A stretch of 64,000 nucleotides of DNA from Deinococcus hopiensis KR-140 (GTDB taxonomy: Bacteria > Deinococcota > Deinococci > Deinococcales > Deinococcaceae). The stretch lies in contig CALPYF020000017.1 of the NCBI GenBank assembly GCA_943327755.2, positions 25,026 to 89,025 on the forward strand. Reading direction: 5' to 3'. A program made the position numbers and the translations under genes. Under the pieces are notes generated by a model. It ran no database searches. It saw nothing but the letters and a program-made list of their open reading frames with translations, and had not been told where the DNA came from. This document shows positions 1-13,749 of this stretch, piece after piece (position 1 is the first letter of the stretch; every line of letters begins with the position of its first letter).

Positions 1-637
1 GCTCGGGCTCGCCGGTCAGCAGGGTATCCAGCCCCATCGCGGCGGCCTCGGCGATGCTGCCCGCGCCGCTGCCGCTCAGGACCCCCAGTCGCCGCACGGT
101 CGGGGAGCGCCCGCCCCCGTGCACGAGGCAGATCTCACCGGTGAGTTTCTGCACGCGGTCCGCGAAGTCCTGCAGGGACTGCTCGAAGGGCAGCTCGCCG
201 GCAATGCCGATCTTGCCGCCCGCCCACTCGCCGAACGGTTCGGTGTTCTGCAGGGTCAGCGCCTGCGCGATCATCGCGTTGTTCCCCACGACCGGGTGCG
301 CGTCCAGCGGGATGTGCGACACGTACAGGTTCAGGTCCGCCATGAGCGCCGTGCGGACCCGTTCACGGTGCGGGCCGCTCAGGGCCAGCGGATCACCCCA
401 GAACAGCCCGTGGTGCGTGATGAGCAGGTCCGCGCCACTGTCCGCCGCGTGCTGGATGGTCTTCAGGCTGCTGTCCACTGCGACTGCCACGCGCCGCACC
501 GTGCCGGTACCCTCGATCTGCAGGCCGTTCAGGCTGGGATCCTTGAAGGCCCCCACGTTCAGGTACTCGTTCAGCCAGCGGATCAGGGTGTCACGCGGCA
601 CCTCGCCGCGCGTGGGAGTCAGGGGGACATACGACAT
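1..637 (-). CDS. NIF3-family dinuclear metal-centre protein, 3' end outside window
   Basis: NIF3/YbgI-like protein (often annotated GTP cyclohydrolase I type 2 homolog); the family forms hexameric rings with a two-metal site, and its true substrate is unsettled. The visible 212 residues show the N-terminal half: GLQIEG near residue 38, then LLITHHGLFWG with the metal-binding HH pair, and a segment ending near SGSGAGSI. The ATG at 637 is chosen because a TAGAAT -10 element (645-650, reverse strand) ends 7 bases before it, the leaderless arrangement seen throughout this window. The stop lies beyond base 1. The family call is firm; the reaction is unknown. Confidence 0.85.
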   Translation of the reverse strand, partial: MSYVPLTPTRGEVPRDTLIRWLNEYLNVGAFKDPSLNGLQIEGTGTVRRVAVAVDSSLKTIQHAADSGADLLITHHGLFWGDPLALSGPHRERVRTALMADLNLYVSHIPLDAHPVVGNNAMIAQALTLQNTEPFGEWAGGKIGIAGELPFEQSLQDFADRVQKLTGEICLVHGGGRSPTVRRLGVLSGSGAGSIAEAAAMGLDTLLTGEPE

Positions 638-710
638 GACAGGCATTCTAGGCCCGCCGCCGTAGGCGCGCAGGGTGCCGTCACACACGCAGGAACGCGC
701 CGGACAAAGC

Positions 711-738
711 AAAAACCCCGACCCGGTGGGAGTCGGAG
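711..738 (-). terminator. Intrinsic terminator after tRNA-Met
   Basis: Read on the minus strand, a 7 bp stem (CTCCGAC with GTCGGGG) is followed by five T. It lies just downstream of the tRNA-Met 3' end and upstream of the NIF3 gene, separating the two transcripts. Confidence 0.75.
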
Positions 739-744
739 TTCTCT

Positions 745-821
<77 letters not shown>

Positions 822-824
822 TTG

Positions 825-849
825 AAAAAGCCCCGCGTGCGTGCGGGGC
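825..849 (-). terminator. Intrinsic terminator between the two tRNAs
   Basis: On the minus strand GCCCCGC pairs with GCGGGGC and is followed by TTTTT. It ends the tRNA-Ala transcript, or attenuates a tRNA-Ala/tRNA-Met cotranscript. Confidence 0.75.
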
Positions 850-855
850 ACCTTC

Positions 856-931
<76 letters not shown>

Positions 932-1016
932 TCGCTTGCCTTGCTGCCCCGTTTGAGGCTCAGCTATGCTAGCAGCGACCTCCCGGACTGTCAACACGGT
1001 ACCAATCGGCTTCCCA

Positions 1017-1688
1017 TCAGCGGGGCTGGAGCTGCTGCGCGGCCAGCTGCACGTACCCCTCGATCAGGTGGATGATCACGGGGTTATGGGTGTGCACGCC
1101 GTGCGCCTCGCCGACGCCGCCCTCGTCGATGAAGTGAGCGACCAGGGCGGCCTCGCCGTCGCGGGCGAGCAGGAACGCGCGCTGGCCGGGCGCGGCGATG
1201 GCCGGCAGGTTCGCCAGGGGCGTGCGGTAGAGGTCCACGCCGCGCGGGCTGAGGCGCTCGAGGCGGTCGGCGAAGGTGGCTTCACCGGCCATGTACAGGC
1301 TGCGGCGGGCGTTCAGGGTGAGGTCCTCGCACAGGCTGCGGATGGCGGCCTCGCCGTACAGGTGGTACACCGCTTCCGGTGCGGGGTCCGGCGCGAGACG
1401 GGACAGGTCACGGTCCAGGGCGCCCAGGCGGTCGTCGAAGGCGCGCCGGGCGCGGGCGAGGTACTCGCGGGCGCTGAGCGGCGCGTACTCCAGGGGGTTC
1501 TGCCCGACCTTGGCGGCCAGGCCGCGGCCCTCGAGCCGTTCGAGGGTCTCGTAGATCTTGGGCCGGGGAATGCCGGCCTGCCGGGCCACGCGGGCCGGGA
1601 CGGCGCGGCCCAGGGCCAGCAGGGCGGTGTAGGCACGGGCCTCGTACTCGGTCAGCCCGAGCGCTTGCAGGTGGATCACGGCGCTCAT
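1017..1688 (-). CDS. TrmB-family transcriptional regulator
   Basis: This 223-residue protein has an N-terminal winged helix of the TrmB type: LQALGLTEYEARAYTALL near residue 8 and VARQAGIPRPKIYETLERLEGRGL near residue 33. A coiled segment follows (about 75-100), then a C-terminal effector region. TrmB proteins are best known as sugar-responsive regulators in archaea and some bacteria; no ligand can be read here. The ATG at 1688 is preceded by TATGCT (1697-1702) at 8 bases, a leaderless promoter. It is a single gene with no obvious target beside it. Confidence 0.85.
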   Translation of the reverse strand: MSAVIHLQALGLTEYEARAYTALLALGRAVPARVARQAGIPRPKIYETLERLEGRGLAAKVGQNPLEYAPLSAREYLARARRAFDDRLGALDRDLSRLAPDPAPEAVYHLYGEAAIRSLCEDLTLNARRSLYMAGEATFADRLERLSPRGVDLYRTPLANLPAIAAPGQRAFLLARDGEAALVAHFIDEGGVGEAHGVHTHNPVIIHLIEGYVQLAAQQLQPR

Positions 1689-1818
1689 TACGCCTCAGCA
1701 TACGGGATGCGCCGCTGCACCTGCCCGGACCGCCGACGGGCCAGGGTCGGAGCGGCACAGCAGTGTCCCCCCACCCGGGGCGGCGCCGGATGGGGGGAGG
1801 CGGGAGGTCCTGGCCCGG

Positions 1819-2409
1819 TTACTTGTTCTGCGAGAGGCGTTCGAGCACGAGACGGCTGACGGTCTTGAGGGTCTCGAACACGCCGACGCCCTTGTCCGAC
1901 ACGGCCTCGAAGATCATGAGTTCCTGCTTGGGATCGACCACGGCGCGGATCATGGACAGCGGCAGCGCGTCGGGCAGGTCGCGCTTGTTCACCTGCAGCA
2001 CGATCGGCACGTCGCGGACGTCGATGCCGTGCTCCTGAAGGTTCTCGCGGAGGTTGCGCATGCTCTCGGCGTTGGCGCGCAGGCGGTTGGGGGCGCTGTC
2101 GGCCACGAACACGATGCCGTCCACGCCGCGCAGGATCAGCTTGCGGCTGGCGTTGTAGAACACCTGTCCGGGCACGGTGTACAGGTGGAAGCGGGTCTTG
2201 AAGCCCTGCACGGTGCCCAGGTCCAGGGGCAGGAAGTCGAAGAACAGGGTGCGTTCGTCCTCGGTGGCCAGGGAGACCATCTCGCCGCGCAGGTGGCCGG
2301 GCACCTTGGAGAAGACGTGCTTGAGGTTGGTGGTCTTGCCGCTCATGCCGGGGCCGTAGTAGACGATCTTGCAGTTGATTTCGCGCGCCGCGAAGTTGAT
2401 GGTGCTCAT
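1819..2409 (-). CDS. mglA: MglA-like small Ras-family GTPase
   Basis: This 196-residue GTPase has P-loop GPGMSGKTT (19-27), G3-like TVPGQ (78-82) and G4 NKRD (141-144). These are features of bacterial MglA, including the TVPG form of the switch II motif. In motile bacteria MglA sets cell polarity; in Deinococcus-Thermus, which mostly lack that motility, its role is unclear. It follows mglB by 68 bases on the same strand and starts at an ATG with AGGAG upstream, so it should be translated with a leader from the mglB transcript. Confidence 0.92.
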   Translation of the reverse strand: MSTINFAAREINCKIVYYGPGMSGKTTNLKHVFSKVPGHLRGEMVSLATEDERTLFFDFLPLDLGTVQGFKTRFHLYTVPGQVFYNASRKLILRGVDGIVFVADSAPNRLRANAESMRNLRENLQEHGIDVRDVPIVLQVNKRDLPDALPLSMIRAVVDPKQELMIFEAVSDKGVGVFETLKTVSRLVLERLSQNK

Positions 2410-2477
2410 GGGACTCCTGTGGTGGTGGAATGCAGGCGGACGGTGAGGGTCACCGCGTTCAGTCCGTGTGGGGGCGC

Positions 2478-2963
2478 TCAGCCCAGCAGGTCGTCAAGCA
2501 GCGAGGTCGCGCCCGCGCTGAAGTCCTCACCCAGCTGCACCGGGGGGATGTCCTTGAGTTCGTCGAGGATCGCGGCGATCTGCGCGATGCTCTTCTTGGC
2601 GTACACCTTCACCTTGCCCAGCGGCACACTCGCGTCGAAGATCAGCGTGAGCAGCGAGTCCGTCCCGACCGATTCGACGTACAGGGTGCCGTTTTCCCCC
2701 TGGTGGATCTGTTCGCTGAAGGTCCGTTCGCCCAGCATGTTCGCCAGCGCGGCGGTCGCGGCGGCGTTGCTGGCGACCAGCGTGGCGACGCTGTCGAGCG
2801 CGGGCGGACGGGGCGCCCACAGGGCCTCCTTGTGCGACAGGACGAAGCCCTTGCGGTCGACCAGCAGGCCGTAGCGGACGCCGGTGGTGTCGAGGAGTTC
2901 CTGAATGAGGCCGTCGACGCGTTCGAAGGCGTCCCCGTACAGCGCCAGTGAAGGTTCGATCAT
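2478..2963 (-). CDS. mglB: MglB-like roadblock/LC7 GTPase-activating protein
   Basis: This 161-residue roadblock/LC7-domain protein is expected to dimerise and stimulate GTP hydrolysis by MglA, whose gene follows it. The start at 2963 (MIEPSLAL) is preferred over an in-frame ATG 7 codons earlier, because a TATACT -10 element (2972-2977) ends 8 bases before it and would overlap the longer form. Neither start has a Shine-Dalgarno sequence, so the operon mRNA probably begins at this ATG. Confidence 0.88.
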   Translation of the reverse strand: MIEPSLALYGDAFERVDGLIQELLDTTGVRYGLLVDRKGFVLSHKEALWAPRPPALDSVATLVASNAAATAALANMLGERTFSEQIHQGENGTLYVESVGTDSLLTLIFDASVPLGKVKVYAKKSIAQIAAILDELKDIPPVQLGEDFSAGATSLLDDLLG

Positions 2964-2971
2964 ATGATTCA

Positions 2972-2977
2972 AGTATA
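2972..2977 (-). promoter_or_regulatory. -10 element of the mglBA operon, leaderless
   Basis: TATACT on the minus strand lies 8 bases before the mglB ATG. No convincing -35 hexamer lies 16-18 bases upstream. Confidence 0.65.
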
Positions 2978-3079
2978 AAAACACATTTCATACAAGCTCG
3001 TCACTGCGCCTGAATGCCGATTATGAAGCTGACGGGACGCTCACCAGCGCGCGCGCAGGGGGGCGCTACACTCCCCGGC

Positions 3080-4957
<1,878 letters not shown>

Positions 4958-4961
4958 CCCG

Positions 4962-5447
4962 TCAGTCGGTCGGCGTGGCGCCCCGTCGCCCGCGTTCGCG
5001 CAGGGCGTCCTCGTAGAACAGTTTCGTGTGGTGCATGCGGATCAGCCCGGCGCCGTACAGCGCGTCGAACTCGGCCTTCGGGACGAACCGGACCTCCAGC
5101 ACCTCGTCGGGCACGGTCGGCGTGAAGGTCGAGCCGGGCCGCGCCTCGGCCAGCCACGCGTGCCGCAGCACCGGCTCGCCGTCCGGGAAGTGCCCCAGGT
5201 ACGCCGCGAGGAACGTCAGCAGGCCCGCGCGGACGCCCGCCTCCTCCCAGGCCTCGCGCACCGCCGTGTCCTGGGGGTTCTCTCCGGATTCGACCGTGCC
5301 GCTGGGGATGTGCCACAGCCCGGCCTTCTGCAATTGCCCCGGCACGCCCCGCTCCCGCACGAGCAGGATGTCGCCCGCCTCGTTCAGGACGACCACACCC
5401 GCCGCGCGGTGCTCCACGGGGGTATGCAACTCCGGGCCGAACTGCAT
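4962..5447 (-). CDS. Nudix hydrolase
   Basis: This 161-residue Nudix protein has box GTVESGENPQDTAVREAWEEAGV, which matches the GX5EX7REUXEEXGU pattern with all acidic metal ligands. Substrate cannot be inferred. The ATG at 5447 is used because it has a G-rich ribosome site and lies 13 bases after the stop of the DinB-like gene; the longer frame would run into that gene. It is the last gene of a three-gene operon (MazG-like, DinB-like, Nudix) driven from about 6370, which suggests a nucleotide or metabolite housekeeping unit. Confidence 0.88.
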   Translation of the reverse strand: MQFGPELHTPVEHRAAGVVVLNEAGDILLVRERGVPGQLQKAGLWHIPSGTVESGENPQDTAVREAWEEAGVRAGLLTFLAAYLGHFPDGEPVLRHAWLAEARPGSTFTPTVPDEVLEVRFVPKAEFDALYGAGLIRMHHTKLFYEDALRERGRRGATPTD

Positions 5448-5460
5448 CAACCCGCCCCCG

Positions 5461-5997
5461 TCACGACCAGCCCATCCGCTCGCGCAGGGCCGTGATCTGC
5501 GCCACGTGATGCCGCCCATGCCACGCGTACATGGCCAGCAGCGTATCCACGCTGTACGTGCGGCCCTGCGCCGGGTGCGTCCAGGGCCGCGCCCAGTCGT
5601 CCCCCTGCGGGTCCAGGGACGCGAACAGCATCCCCAGCCGCGAGTGCAGCGCGTCGATGAGGTTCAGGCTCACTTCGGGCACCAGCTCGTGGTCGGCCAG
5701 GGTCGCCCAGCGGTCCTCCTCGTACGGCTTGACCACCGGGTTGTCCTCGGTCAGCGCGAGCTTCAGGCGGATGAAGGCGTTCATGTGGCTCTCGGCGACG
5801 TGATGCACGACCTGCCGCACCGTCCAGCCCCCATCGCGGTACGGGGTGGCCAGCTGCGCCTCCGAGAGGCCCTGCACCGCCTCGAACAGGTCCGCGGGCA
5901 GCGCGAACACTTGCCCCAGCGCCTCCACCCGCCCGGGCGGCGTGAGAGTCAGGGGCGTGGGCATCGGCCCGATCGGGTAGCGCGGGTCGGCCGTCAC
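5461..5997 (-). CDS. DinB/YfiT-family putative metal-dependent hydrolase or transferase
   Basis: This 178-residue four-helix-bundle protein has the three family histidines: VRQVVHHVAESH for the first, and WHGRHHVAQI near the C-terminus for the others. The N-terminal DPRYPIGP is typical of the YfiT/BstA subgroup and supports the GTG start at 5997, which overlaps the stop of the upstream MazG-like gene (GTGA). Some DinB-fold proteins transfer bacillithiol or other thiols, and the family is expanded in Deinococcus. The exact reaction is unknown. Confidence 0.82.
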   Translation of the reverse strand: MTADPRYPIGPMPTPLTLTPPGRVEALGQVFALPADLFEAVQGLSEAQLATPYRDGGWTVRQVVHHVAESHMNAFIRLKLALTEDNPVVKPYEEDRWATLADHELVPEVSLNLIDALHSRLGMLFASLDPQGDDWARPWTHPAQGRTYSVDTLLAMYAWHGRHHVAQITALRERMGWS

Positions 5998-6359
5998 AGC
6001 GCGCCCTCTCCGGCGGCGCGGTCCGCCGCTTCCTGAGGAGCGTCCTTCTTCGTCCAGCGGGTCGCGTCGCGCCGCTCGATCTTCGCCATCATCCGCTCGA
6101 AGCCGCGCTCCAGATCCAGGCCGCGCTCGTTCGCCATGCAGATCGTGACGAACAGCAGGTCCGCGAGTTCCATCTCCAGATCCCCGGCGTCCTCGCCCGC
6201 CTTGGGCGTCTTGCCGTTCTGATGCGCGATGACGCGGGCGATCTCGCCGGTCTCCTCGGTCAGGCGGGCCAGCATCAGCAGCGGCGGGAAGTACCCCTCC
6301 TTGAACTGGGAGATGAAGGCGTCCACGCGCGCGCTCGCTTCCTGAAAGGTGAGGCTCAT
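5994..6359 (-). CDS. MazG-like nucleotide pyrophosphohydrolase
   Basis: This 121-residue all-alpha protein has the MazG-type metal motif: LTEETGEIAR (EExE side), then EDAGDLEMELADLLFVTICMA (ExxD side). The family hydrolyses NTPs or dNTPs to monophosphates and pyrophosphate. The ATG at 6359 is chosen because TATGCT (6367-6372) ends 7 bases upstream. It heads the operon with the DinB-like and Nudix genes. The last 15 residues are acidic and variable. Confidence 0.87.
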   Translation of the reverse strand: MSLTFQEASARVDAFISQFKEGYFPPLLMLARLTEETGEIARVIAHQNGKTPKAGEDAGDLEMELADLLFVTICMANERGLDLERGFERMMAKIERRDATRWTKKDAPQEAADRAAGEGAL

Positions 6360-6437
6360 GCGGCCCAGCATACGGCGCGCGCCGCACGCCACCGGGGGCC
6401 ACCCCGATGGAAGCGGCCCCCGGCACGTCTGCGGCGG

Positions 6438-6926
6438 TCAGCGGATGTACAGGTAGGTTTCCTGCACGTCGCGGTCCTGCACGGCGTACGGCTGGAGGTA
6501 CGCGGTGCTGGTCGCGTTCCAGCGGCCCTCGTCGTACGTGCCGCGCAGCACCAGATCACTGGTGGGCCGCACGCGAGTGAAGATCGCGCGGACGCGCTGC
6601 AGGCCACGCGGGGTGGAGACGTTGTACGTCACGCCGTCCTGCGCGCGGGGGAACACGGTCGTCCCGGCGGGCACGTACACGTTGCGCGCGATGGTGCTCG
6701 CCTCGCTGCCCTGCAGGGCGATCAGGGTGACGTACCCGGCCGCGCGGGTGCTCACCACGAAGCGCACCGATTCGCCCACGGCGTAGGTGCTGCCCTCGCC
6801 CCGGTCGGGACGCAGGGACGTGATCAGGTTGCTGCCCGACCCCTGGAGACCCAGGTTGGGACGGACGGTGACGGAGCAGGCGCTGAGGCCCAGGGCCAGG
6901 GTGCCGAGCAGAAGTGCAGTGCGCAT
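6438..6926 (-). CDS. DUF4384-type lipoprotein
   Basis: This 162-residue protein has a lipoprotein signal ending LGLSAC, so Cys17 is the likely lipidated residue. The mature part matches the DUF4384 pattern: YAVGESVRFVVSTRAAGYVTLI followed by an asymmetric beta domain. In other bacteria such domains sit on envelope proteins and S-layer-associated factors. GGTGAGG precedes the ATG, making it one of the leadered genes here. Function unknown. Confidence 0.75.
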   Translation of the reverse strand: MRTALLLGTLALGLSACSVTVRPNLGLQGSGSNLITSLRPDRGEGSTYAVGESVRFVVSTRAAGYVTLIALQGSEASTIARNVYVPAGTTVFPRAQDGVTYNVSTPRGLQRVRAIFTRVRPTSDLVLRGTYDEGRWNATSTAYLQPYAVQDRDVQETYLYIR

Positions 6927-7010
6927 GTCCTCACCCTATGACGCGAAACTGACCGGAAGCTGAGTGCCCCTTTCACGAAGTGGTGCCCCCCGCCGGGCGT
7001 AGGATGCAGC

Positions 7011-8846
7011 ATGAGTCCCGCCCGACGGCTGCTGCCCCTGCTTCTGCTGGCCCTGCTCGGCGTCTCGGCCGCGCTGCCTGCCCGCCCCGCCACGCCGGAC
7101 GGGCCCTACACCACCAACCGCTTCTTCGCCGACCTGAGCGGCGGCGGGGTGACGCGCGTAACGCTGAACAGCGCCGGACTGGCCAACGTCACCCTGACCG
7201 ACGCAGGCGGCACGCGCGTCCGCTCGCTGGTCGTCCCGCCGGACGGCGCGACCCTGAAACGCATCCGCGACGCCGGAGTGCCCCTGAACGTCACGGGCAG
7301 CGGCAGCACCCTGGGCTGGCTGGGGCAGCTGCTGCCCCTCGTGCTGACTGGGCTGATCCTGGTGGTGCTGTGGCGCTCCATGCGTGGCGCGCAGGGCGGC
7401 GCGAACCCCACGAACTTCGGGCGGTCGCGGGCGGCAGTGATCAGCGAGGGCCAGATCAAACTCACCTTCGGTGACGTCGCCGGTTGCGACGAGGCCAAAG
7501 CCGACCTCCAGGAAGTCGTCGACTTCCTCCGCCACCCCGACCGCTACCACCAGCTCGGCGCCCGCATCCCCCACGGCGTCCTGCTCGTCGGTCCTCCCGG
7601 CAGCGGGAAGACCCTCCTCGCCAAAGCGGTCGCGGGCGAGGCGCGTGTCCCCTACTTCAGCATCAGCGGCAGTGACTTCGTCGAGATGTTCGTCGGTGTC
7701 GGCGCCGCCCGCGTCCGCGACCTCTTCGAACAGGCCCGCAAGAACGCCCCCTGCATCGTCTTCATCGACGAGATCGACGCCGTCGGCCGCAAACGCGGCA
7801 TGAACATGCAGGGCGGCAACGACGAACGCGAACAGACCCTCAACCAGCTGCTCGTCGAGATGGACGGCTTCGGCAGTGGGCAGGAGGTCATCATCCTCGC
7901 CGCCACCAACCGCCCCGACGTCCTCGACGCCGCCCTGCTGCGCCCGGGCCGCTTCGACCGGCAGGTCGTGGTGGACGCCCCGGACGTGCGGGGCCGCGAG
8001 ATGATCCTGCGCATCCACGCCCGCAAGAAACCGCTGGACCCCAGCGTGGACCTGAGCGTGATCGCGCGGCGCACCGCCGGGATGGTCGGGGCGGATCTGG
8101 AGAACCTGCTGAACGAGGCGGCGCTGCTCGCCGCGCGCTCGGGGCGCACCCGGATCACGGGGCGGGACGTGGACGAGGCGCGCGACCGGGTGCTGATGGG
8201 CCCCGAGCGGCGCAGCATGGTCGTGCGCGAGGCCGACCGGAAGGTCACCGCCTACCACGAAGTCGGCCACGCCCTCGCCGCCCAGCTCCTCCCACACGCC
8301 AACCGCGTCGCGAAACTCACCGTCGTCCCCCGCGGCCGCGCCGCCGGGTACATGATGCCCGACGCCGACGACCGCCTCCACATCACCCGACCCGCCCTCG
8401 AAGACATGATCGCCGTCGCCCTCGCCGGACGCGCCGCCGAAGACATCATCTTCCACGAAATCACCACCGGCGCCCAAAACGACTTCCAACAAGCCACCAG
8501 CATCGCCCGCCGCATGGTCACCGAATGGGGCATGAGCCCCACCATCGGCAAAGTCGCCCACGCCACCGACCAGGGCACCTACCTCGGCGGCGGCCCCCAG
8601 ATGCTCCCCATGAGCGAACACACCGCCGCGCAGATCGACCACGAAATCAAAACCCTCATCGACGCCGCCTACACCCGCGCCACCACACTCATCGGCGAAC
8701 ACCTCAGCCGCGTCCACGAGATCGTCAGCGTCCTCCTCACCCGCGAAACCCTCACCGGAGAAGAATTCGCGGCGCTCCTCAACGGCGAGACGCTCGAACC
8801 GCTTCCCCCGGCCACGCCCAGCACGCCGCCCAGCCTAGCTGGGTGA
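7011..8846 (+). CDS. ftsH: FtsH-type membrane AAA+ zinc protease
   Basis: This 611-residue FtsH has two membrane segments (about 8-25 and 103-121) around a small periplasmic domain. The AAA module has Walker A GPPGSGKT (194-201), Walker B IVFIDE (249-254) and RPGRFDR (311-317) as second region of homology. The peptidase has HEVGH (416-420) and a later acidic metal ligand near NDFQQAT. It degrades misfolded membrane and regulatory proteins using ATP. The ATG at 7011 has TAGGAT 5 bases before it. Codon choice changes sharply inside the gene (see findings), suggesting recombination with another ftsH copy. Confidence 0.95.
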   Translation: MSPARRLLPLLLLALLGVSAALPARPATPDGPYTTNRFFADLSGGGVTRVTLNSAGLANVTLTDAGGTRVRSLVVPPDGATLKRIRDAGVPLNVTGSGSTLGWLGQLLPLVLTGLILVVLWRSMRGAQGGANPTNFGRSRAAVISEGQIKLTFGDVAGCDEAKADLQEVVDFLRHPDRYHQLGARIPHGVLLVGPPGSGKTLLAKAVAGEARVPYFSISGSDFVEMFVGVGAARVRDLFEQARKNAPCIVFIDEIDAVGRKRGMNMQGGNDEREQTLNQLLVEMDGFGSGQEVIILAATNRPDVLDAALLRPGRFDRQVVVDAPDVRGREMILRIHARKKPLDPSVDLSVIARRTAGMVGADLENLLNEAALLAARSGRTRITGRDVDEARDRVLMGPERRSMVVREADRKVTAYHEVGHALAAQLLPHANRVAKLTVVPRGRAAGYMMPDADDRLHITRPALEDMIAVALAGRAAEDIIFHEITTGAQNDFQQATSIARRMVTEWGMSPTIGKVAHATDQGTYLGGGPQMLPMSEHTAAQIDHEIKTLIDAAYTRATTLIGEHLSRVHEIVSVLLTRETLTGEEFAALLNGETLEPLPPATPSTPPSLAG

Positions 8847-9432
8847 GGTCGTCATGGGTAAGACTGTTCGGCAGTGACGGTGGAAGGGGTGCGCCTGGCA
8901 GCGGGCCTCCCCACCCCCCAGCCCCCTACCCCAGGGGGGCAGGGGGAGCAGCGTTGCACTGGGCAGGTATTTCTCCGGCTTTTTGGGTGGGTGACTGGCG
9001 GGTTCGGCCACGTATGGGTCTGCAGACCTCCGGTGTCGCTGCGGGCGCCCCGCGCGCTGCGCGCACGACGGGCTCGTCTGCCACGGCGCCAACATGGCCA
9101 GCCAACTTGGTGCGTGCCGGAAGGTTCTACTTTTTTAGCTCCAGCAGAAGCATGCTTTTCAAAGTCGATCAGCGGATCGCTTCAAGCTGTCCTGCCACTG
9201 ACCGCAGACCCCCACCGGCCGTCGTGCGCGCAGCGCGCGGGCCTTGCGGGGGGCGGAGGATGGCGTCGAGGCCGGACCCGTCACCGCCCACCACAATCAC
9301 GCCGCATGAGTAAAAACTCTTGCCCAGTGCAACGTAAGCCCCCCCTGCCCCTCTGGGGTAGGGGGTTGGGGGGTGGGGCAGCCCGCCGCAGGCGCAACCA
9401 TTCCAACAGGGAGGCCCGCAGGACCAGGGAAA
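8847..9432. repeat. Gene-free region with a ~500 bp imperfect palindrome
   Basis: Between ftsH and mfd there is no convincing gene. An outer inverted repeat joins about 8906-8965 to 9322-9400 (G/C-rich tracts plus TTGCACTGGGCA in opposite orientation). An inner inverted repeat of about 24 bases joins 9045-9067 to 9221-9244 (core GCGCGCTGCGCGCACGACGG). Both arms share the same centre near base 9143, so they look like parts of one element rather than chance repeats. No transposase is present. It could be a MITE-like relic. Confidence 0.6.
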
Positions 9433-12561
<3,129 letters not shown>

Positions 12562-12609
12562 CGGAAGAGTGTACGCGCCCCCGCTGATGAAGACCGAGAG
12601 CGAAAAGAC

Positions 12610-13707
12610 TTACCGAAGAGAGAAGGACGCCTGCGCGAGGGCCAGCACACGATCCGGGAAGGCGCTGAAGGCACTGACGGGCGCCTCCACCTGCGGGTGA
12701 TCCCAGCTGATCATCCGCACGGCAACCAACTCCGCCTCGCGGTGCACGATCAGATTCTGGCCCCGGAACCCGTCGTGCCGGAAGCCCACCTGCGGGCCAG
12801 CGTGCACGGTCATCCAGTTCAGGTCGGCGGGCAGTTCCTGCGGGACCAGGGCCGCGCGGCTCAGTCGGCCCAGGAGGTCCTCGCGTGTGGCCTCGTGGCA
12901 CGTGCAGGCTTCCAGCGCCTGAAGCTGAGCGTCGTTCACCCCGGCGTCCCGCGCGGCCTGCACGTGCGCGGCGGTGACGCTGTAGCGCGTCCAGGCGGGG
13001 AGCAGGAACCACAGCAGGCCCATCTGGTCGTTCAGGGGCGTGGCGGGGCACGTGCTGTCCTGCATCCAGTCGGCACGGATCAGGTCTTCACCGTCCCGCA
13101 GGGCCAGGAGGCCCAGGCGGCCCAGGTCCCGGGCATGGATGAACAGGTCCGCGAAGCCATTCGGTAGTCCCCGCCCGTCTGCGGACCAGTGCCAGTCGGT
13201 GATGCCCAGGGGCTCTAGCAGGTCCTCCCGCGCGAACGTCTCCAGGCGGCGCCCGGTGACGCGTTCCAGCAGTCCGGCGATCAGCGCCGTGGCCTTGTTG
13301 TTGTACGAGAACCGGGTGCCGGGCGCGGCGTCCAGTTCGGCGCACAGGGCCAGCTGCAGCCGGTCCTCGCTGGCGTATACCTCCTGCCCGGCGTGAGGGA
13401 CGTTCTGCAGCCCGCTCGTGTGGGTCATCAGGTGACGCAGGGTCACGTCCCGCTTGCGACCCTGCCGCCACTCGGGGAACACCTCGTGCACTGGCAGGTC
13501 GGCGCCGGGCAGATGGCCCAGTGTGACCGCCCGGCCTACGAGCAGGCTCAGTACGGCCTTCGTGACGCTCATGCTGGCCAGCGGCCGGTCGCCCTGCCCA
13601 TCCATGATCTCGTCCACGAGCACCTCACCGTCCTGCCACAGGAACAGGGCGCTGCTATTCGAGCGGCGGGCTTCGTCGGTCAGGGCGTCCAGAGGGGGTG
13701 TGGGCAC
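12610..13707 (-). CDS. Beta-lactamase-family serine hydrolase (class C / esterase type)
   Basis: This 365-residue protein of the class C beta-lactamase/DD-peptidase/EstB superfamily has the SxxK motif SVTK (within SMSVTKAVL, near residue 48) and the YxN-like motif YNN (within FSYNNKATAL). No clear signal peptide is seen, so a cytoplasmic esterase or amidase is more likely than a secreted beta-lactamase. The GTG start follows TAGGCT (13714-13719) by 6 bases. It is a single gene between mfd and mliC. The true substrate is unknown. Confidence 0.8.
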   Translation of the reverse strand: MPTPPLDALTDEARRSNSSALFLWQDGEVLVDEIMDGQGDRPLASMSVTKAVLSLLVGRAVTLGHLPGADLPVHEVFPEWRQGRKRDVTLRHLMTHTSGLQNVPHAGQEVYASEDRLQLALCAELDAAPGTRFSYNNKATALIAGLLERVTGRRLETFAREDLLEPLGITDWHWSADGRGLPNGFADLFIHARDLGRLGLLALRDGEDLIRADWMQDSTCPATPLNDQMGLLWFLLPAWTRYSVTAAHVQAARDAGVNDAQLQALEACTCHEATREDLLGRLSRAALVPQELPADLNWMTVHAGPQVGFRHDGFRGQNLIVHREAELVAVRMISWDHPQVEAPVSAFSAFPDRVLALAQASFSLR

Positions 13708-13749
13708 GTCCCGAGCCTACCGGGGCGCCCAGCCGTGCCGTGCCTCAGG

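Noticed and set aside
6936..8717. 593-codon minus-strand frame over ftsH
   Set aside because: Antisense to the intact FtsH with Walker and zinc motifs; composition typical of a shadow frame.
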